5,809 nucleotides of DNA from Syntrophomonadaceae bacterium (GTDB lineage Bacteria; Bacillota; Dethiobacteria; DTU022): NCBI GenBank assembly GCA_007127255.1, contig SKZS01000089.1, positions 1 to 5,809 of the forward strand, in the 5' to 3' direction. Position numbers and translations under genes: made by a program. This document shows positions 5,165 through 5,809 of this stretch, piece after piece (the stretch's first letter is position 1; every line of letters begins with the position of its first letter). The notes below the pieces were generated by a model. The model saw nothing but the letters and a program-made list of their open reading frames with translations. It had not been told where the DNA came from and did no database searches.

Positions 5165-5809
5165 AGACCTGGAAAAAACAATTTCCCTGGAAGATGCTCA
5201 GCTGGAACTGGTTGAGCGCGGCAAAAGCAAAGGTTCGATCAGCTATAAAGAGATCATTGAAACCCTGCAGCCATACGATCTTTCAGTGGAAGCTCTTGAT
5301 AACTTCTATGATAAATTGGCCCAGAATGGAATCGAAATAACAGACGACACAACCGCGGATATTCAAAAAGGCGCCAAGAGGGCTGGTTCTGATTCAGAAA
5401 CCAAGCCCGGCGATCTGCTTTCTGTTCCTGAAGGAGTAACAGTAAATGACCCTGTTCGCATGTATCTGAAAGAGATAGGGAAAATTCCACTGCTTACCTC
5501 TGAAGAAGAGGTGGAATTGGCTAAGGCTATCGAACAAAATAGTGAAGAAGCGCGCCGCCGGCTGGCGGAAGCAAACTTACGCCTGGTTGTCAGTATTGCC
5601 AAGAAGTATGTTGGCAGGGGCATGTTATTCCTTGACTTGATCCAGGAAGGAAACCTGGGCTTGATAAAGGCCGTGGAAAAGTTTGATTATCGTAAAGGTT
5701 ACAAGTTTAGTACCTATGCTACCTGGTGGATTCGTCAGGCCATTACCAGGGCCATAGCTGATCAGGCCCGAACAATAAGAATCCCGGTTCATATGGTTGA
5801 AACGATTAA
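5157..5809 (+). CDS. rpoD: Primary RNA polymerase sigma factor (sigma-70/SigA), N-terminal part, truncated by window end
   Basis: The housekeeping sigma factor directs RNA polymerase to vegetative promoters. 217 codons are visible and the frame is open to the window edge; regions 3 and 4 would lie beyond. Residues 26-61 (SISYKEIIETL to NGIEI) are the region 1.1 fold that marks group 1 sigma factors. Residues 62-95 are a low-conservation linker. Region 1.2 is at 98-127 (DPVRMYLKEIGKIPLL). Region 2 follows from about 132: NLRLVVSIAKKYVGRG (2.1), then LDLIQEGNLGLIKAVEKFDY (2.2), then KFSTYATWWIRQAITRA (2.3-2.4, which melts and reads the -10 element), then ARTIRIPVHMVETI. The short linker without the large E. 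coli-type insert is typical of Firmicutes SigA. The start overlaps the dnaG stop by 8 bases, so translation is probably coupled. The region 1.1 plus dnaG context makes an alternative sigma factor unlikely. Confidence 0.98.
   Translation, partial: MAKDLEKTISLEDAQLELVERGKSKGSISYKEIIETLQPYDLSVEALDNFYDKLAQNGIEITDDTTADIQKGAKRAGSDSETKPGDLLSVPEGVTVNDPVRMYLKEIGKIPLLTSEEEVELAKAIEQNSEEARRRLAEANLRLVVSIAKKYVGRGMLFLDLIQEGNLGLIKAVEKFDYRKGYKFSTYATWWIRQAITRAIADQARTIRIPVHMVETI

Noticed and set aside
5254..5623. Two overlapping minus-strand ORFs inside rpoD
   Set aside because: They are antisense shadows of sigma regions 1 and 2; the rpoD frame explains the conservation.

Overview
This window looks like chromosomal DNA from an anaerobic, probably Clostridia-type Firmicute. 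All four genes read on the + strand. They are the C-terminal third of pyruvate phosphate dikinase (ppdK, cut by the left edge), a complete 694-residue multi-cofactor flavin/iron-sulfur oxidoreductase, a complete DNA primase (dnaG), and the N-terminal part of the housekeeping sigma factor (rpoD/sigA, cut by the right edge). The lineage inference rests on the dnaG-rpoD pairing, strong AGGAGG-type ribosome binding sites, a TTG start, PPDK, and a cysteine-rich electron-transfer protein typical of strict anaerobes. No species can be named from this alone.

Layout. Positions 1-885 hold the ppdK 3' end. An 82-base AT-rich spacer (886-967) has a small inverted repeat and an 8-base-period repeat but no convincing terminator, so read-through from ppdK into the next gene is possible. 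Positions 968-3052 encode a fusion: an N-terminal cysteine-rich helical Fe-S domain, a GltD/NfnB-like FAD and NAD(P) oxidoreductase, two [4Fe-4S] ferredoxin motifs, and a divergent MvhD-like C-terminal domain. A strong intrinsic terminator (3078-3115) closes this unit. The non-coding stretch to 3331 holds possible promoters (one sigma-H-like, one extended -10) and a possibly folded leader. dnaG (3332-5164) and rpoD (5157 onward) overlap by 8 bases, so they are almost certainly one operon of the classical macromolecular-synthesis type.

How the genes work together. The left half concerns central carbon and redox metabolism: PPDK interconverts pyruvate and phosphoenolpyruvate, and the oxidoreductase probably moves electrons between NAD(P)H and low-potential carriers. 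The right half is the replication-priming and transcription-initiation operon. The terminator at 3078-3115 separates the two. The most interesting item is the oxidoreductase: it joins a flavin NAD(P)H module to an MvhD-type module, which normally connects hydrogenase or dehydrogenase to heterodisulfide reductase, and no Hdr, hydrogenase, GltB or NfnA partner is in view. I found no mobile element, CRISPR array, tRNA or rRNA.
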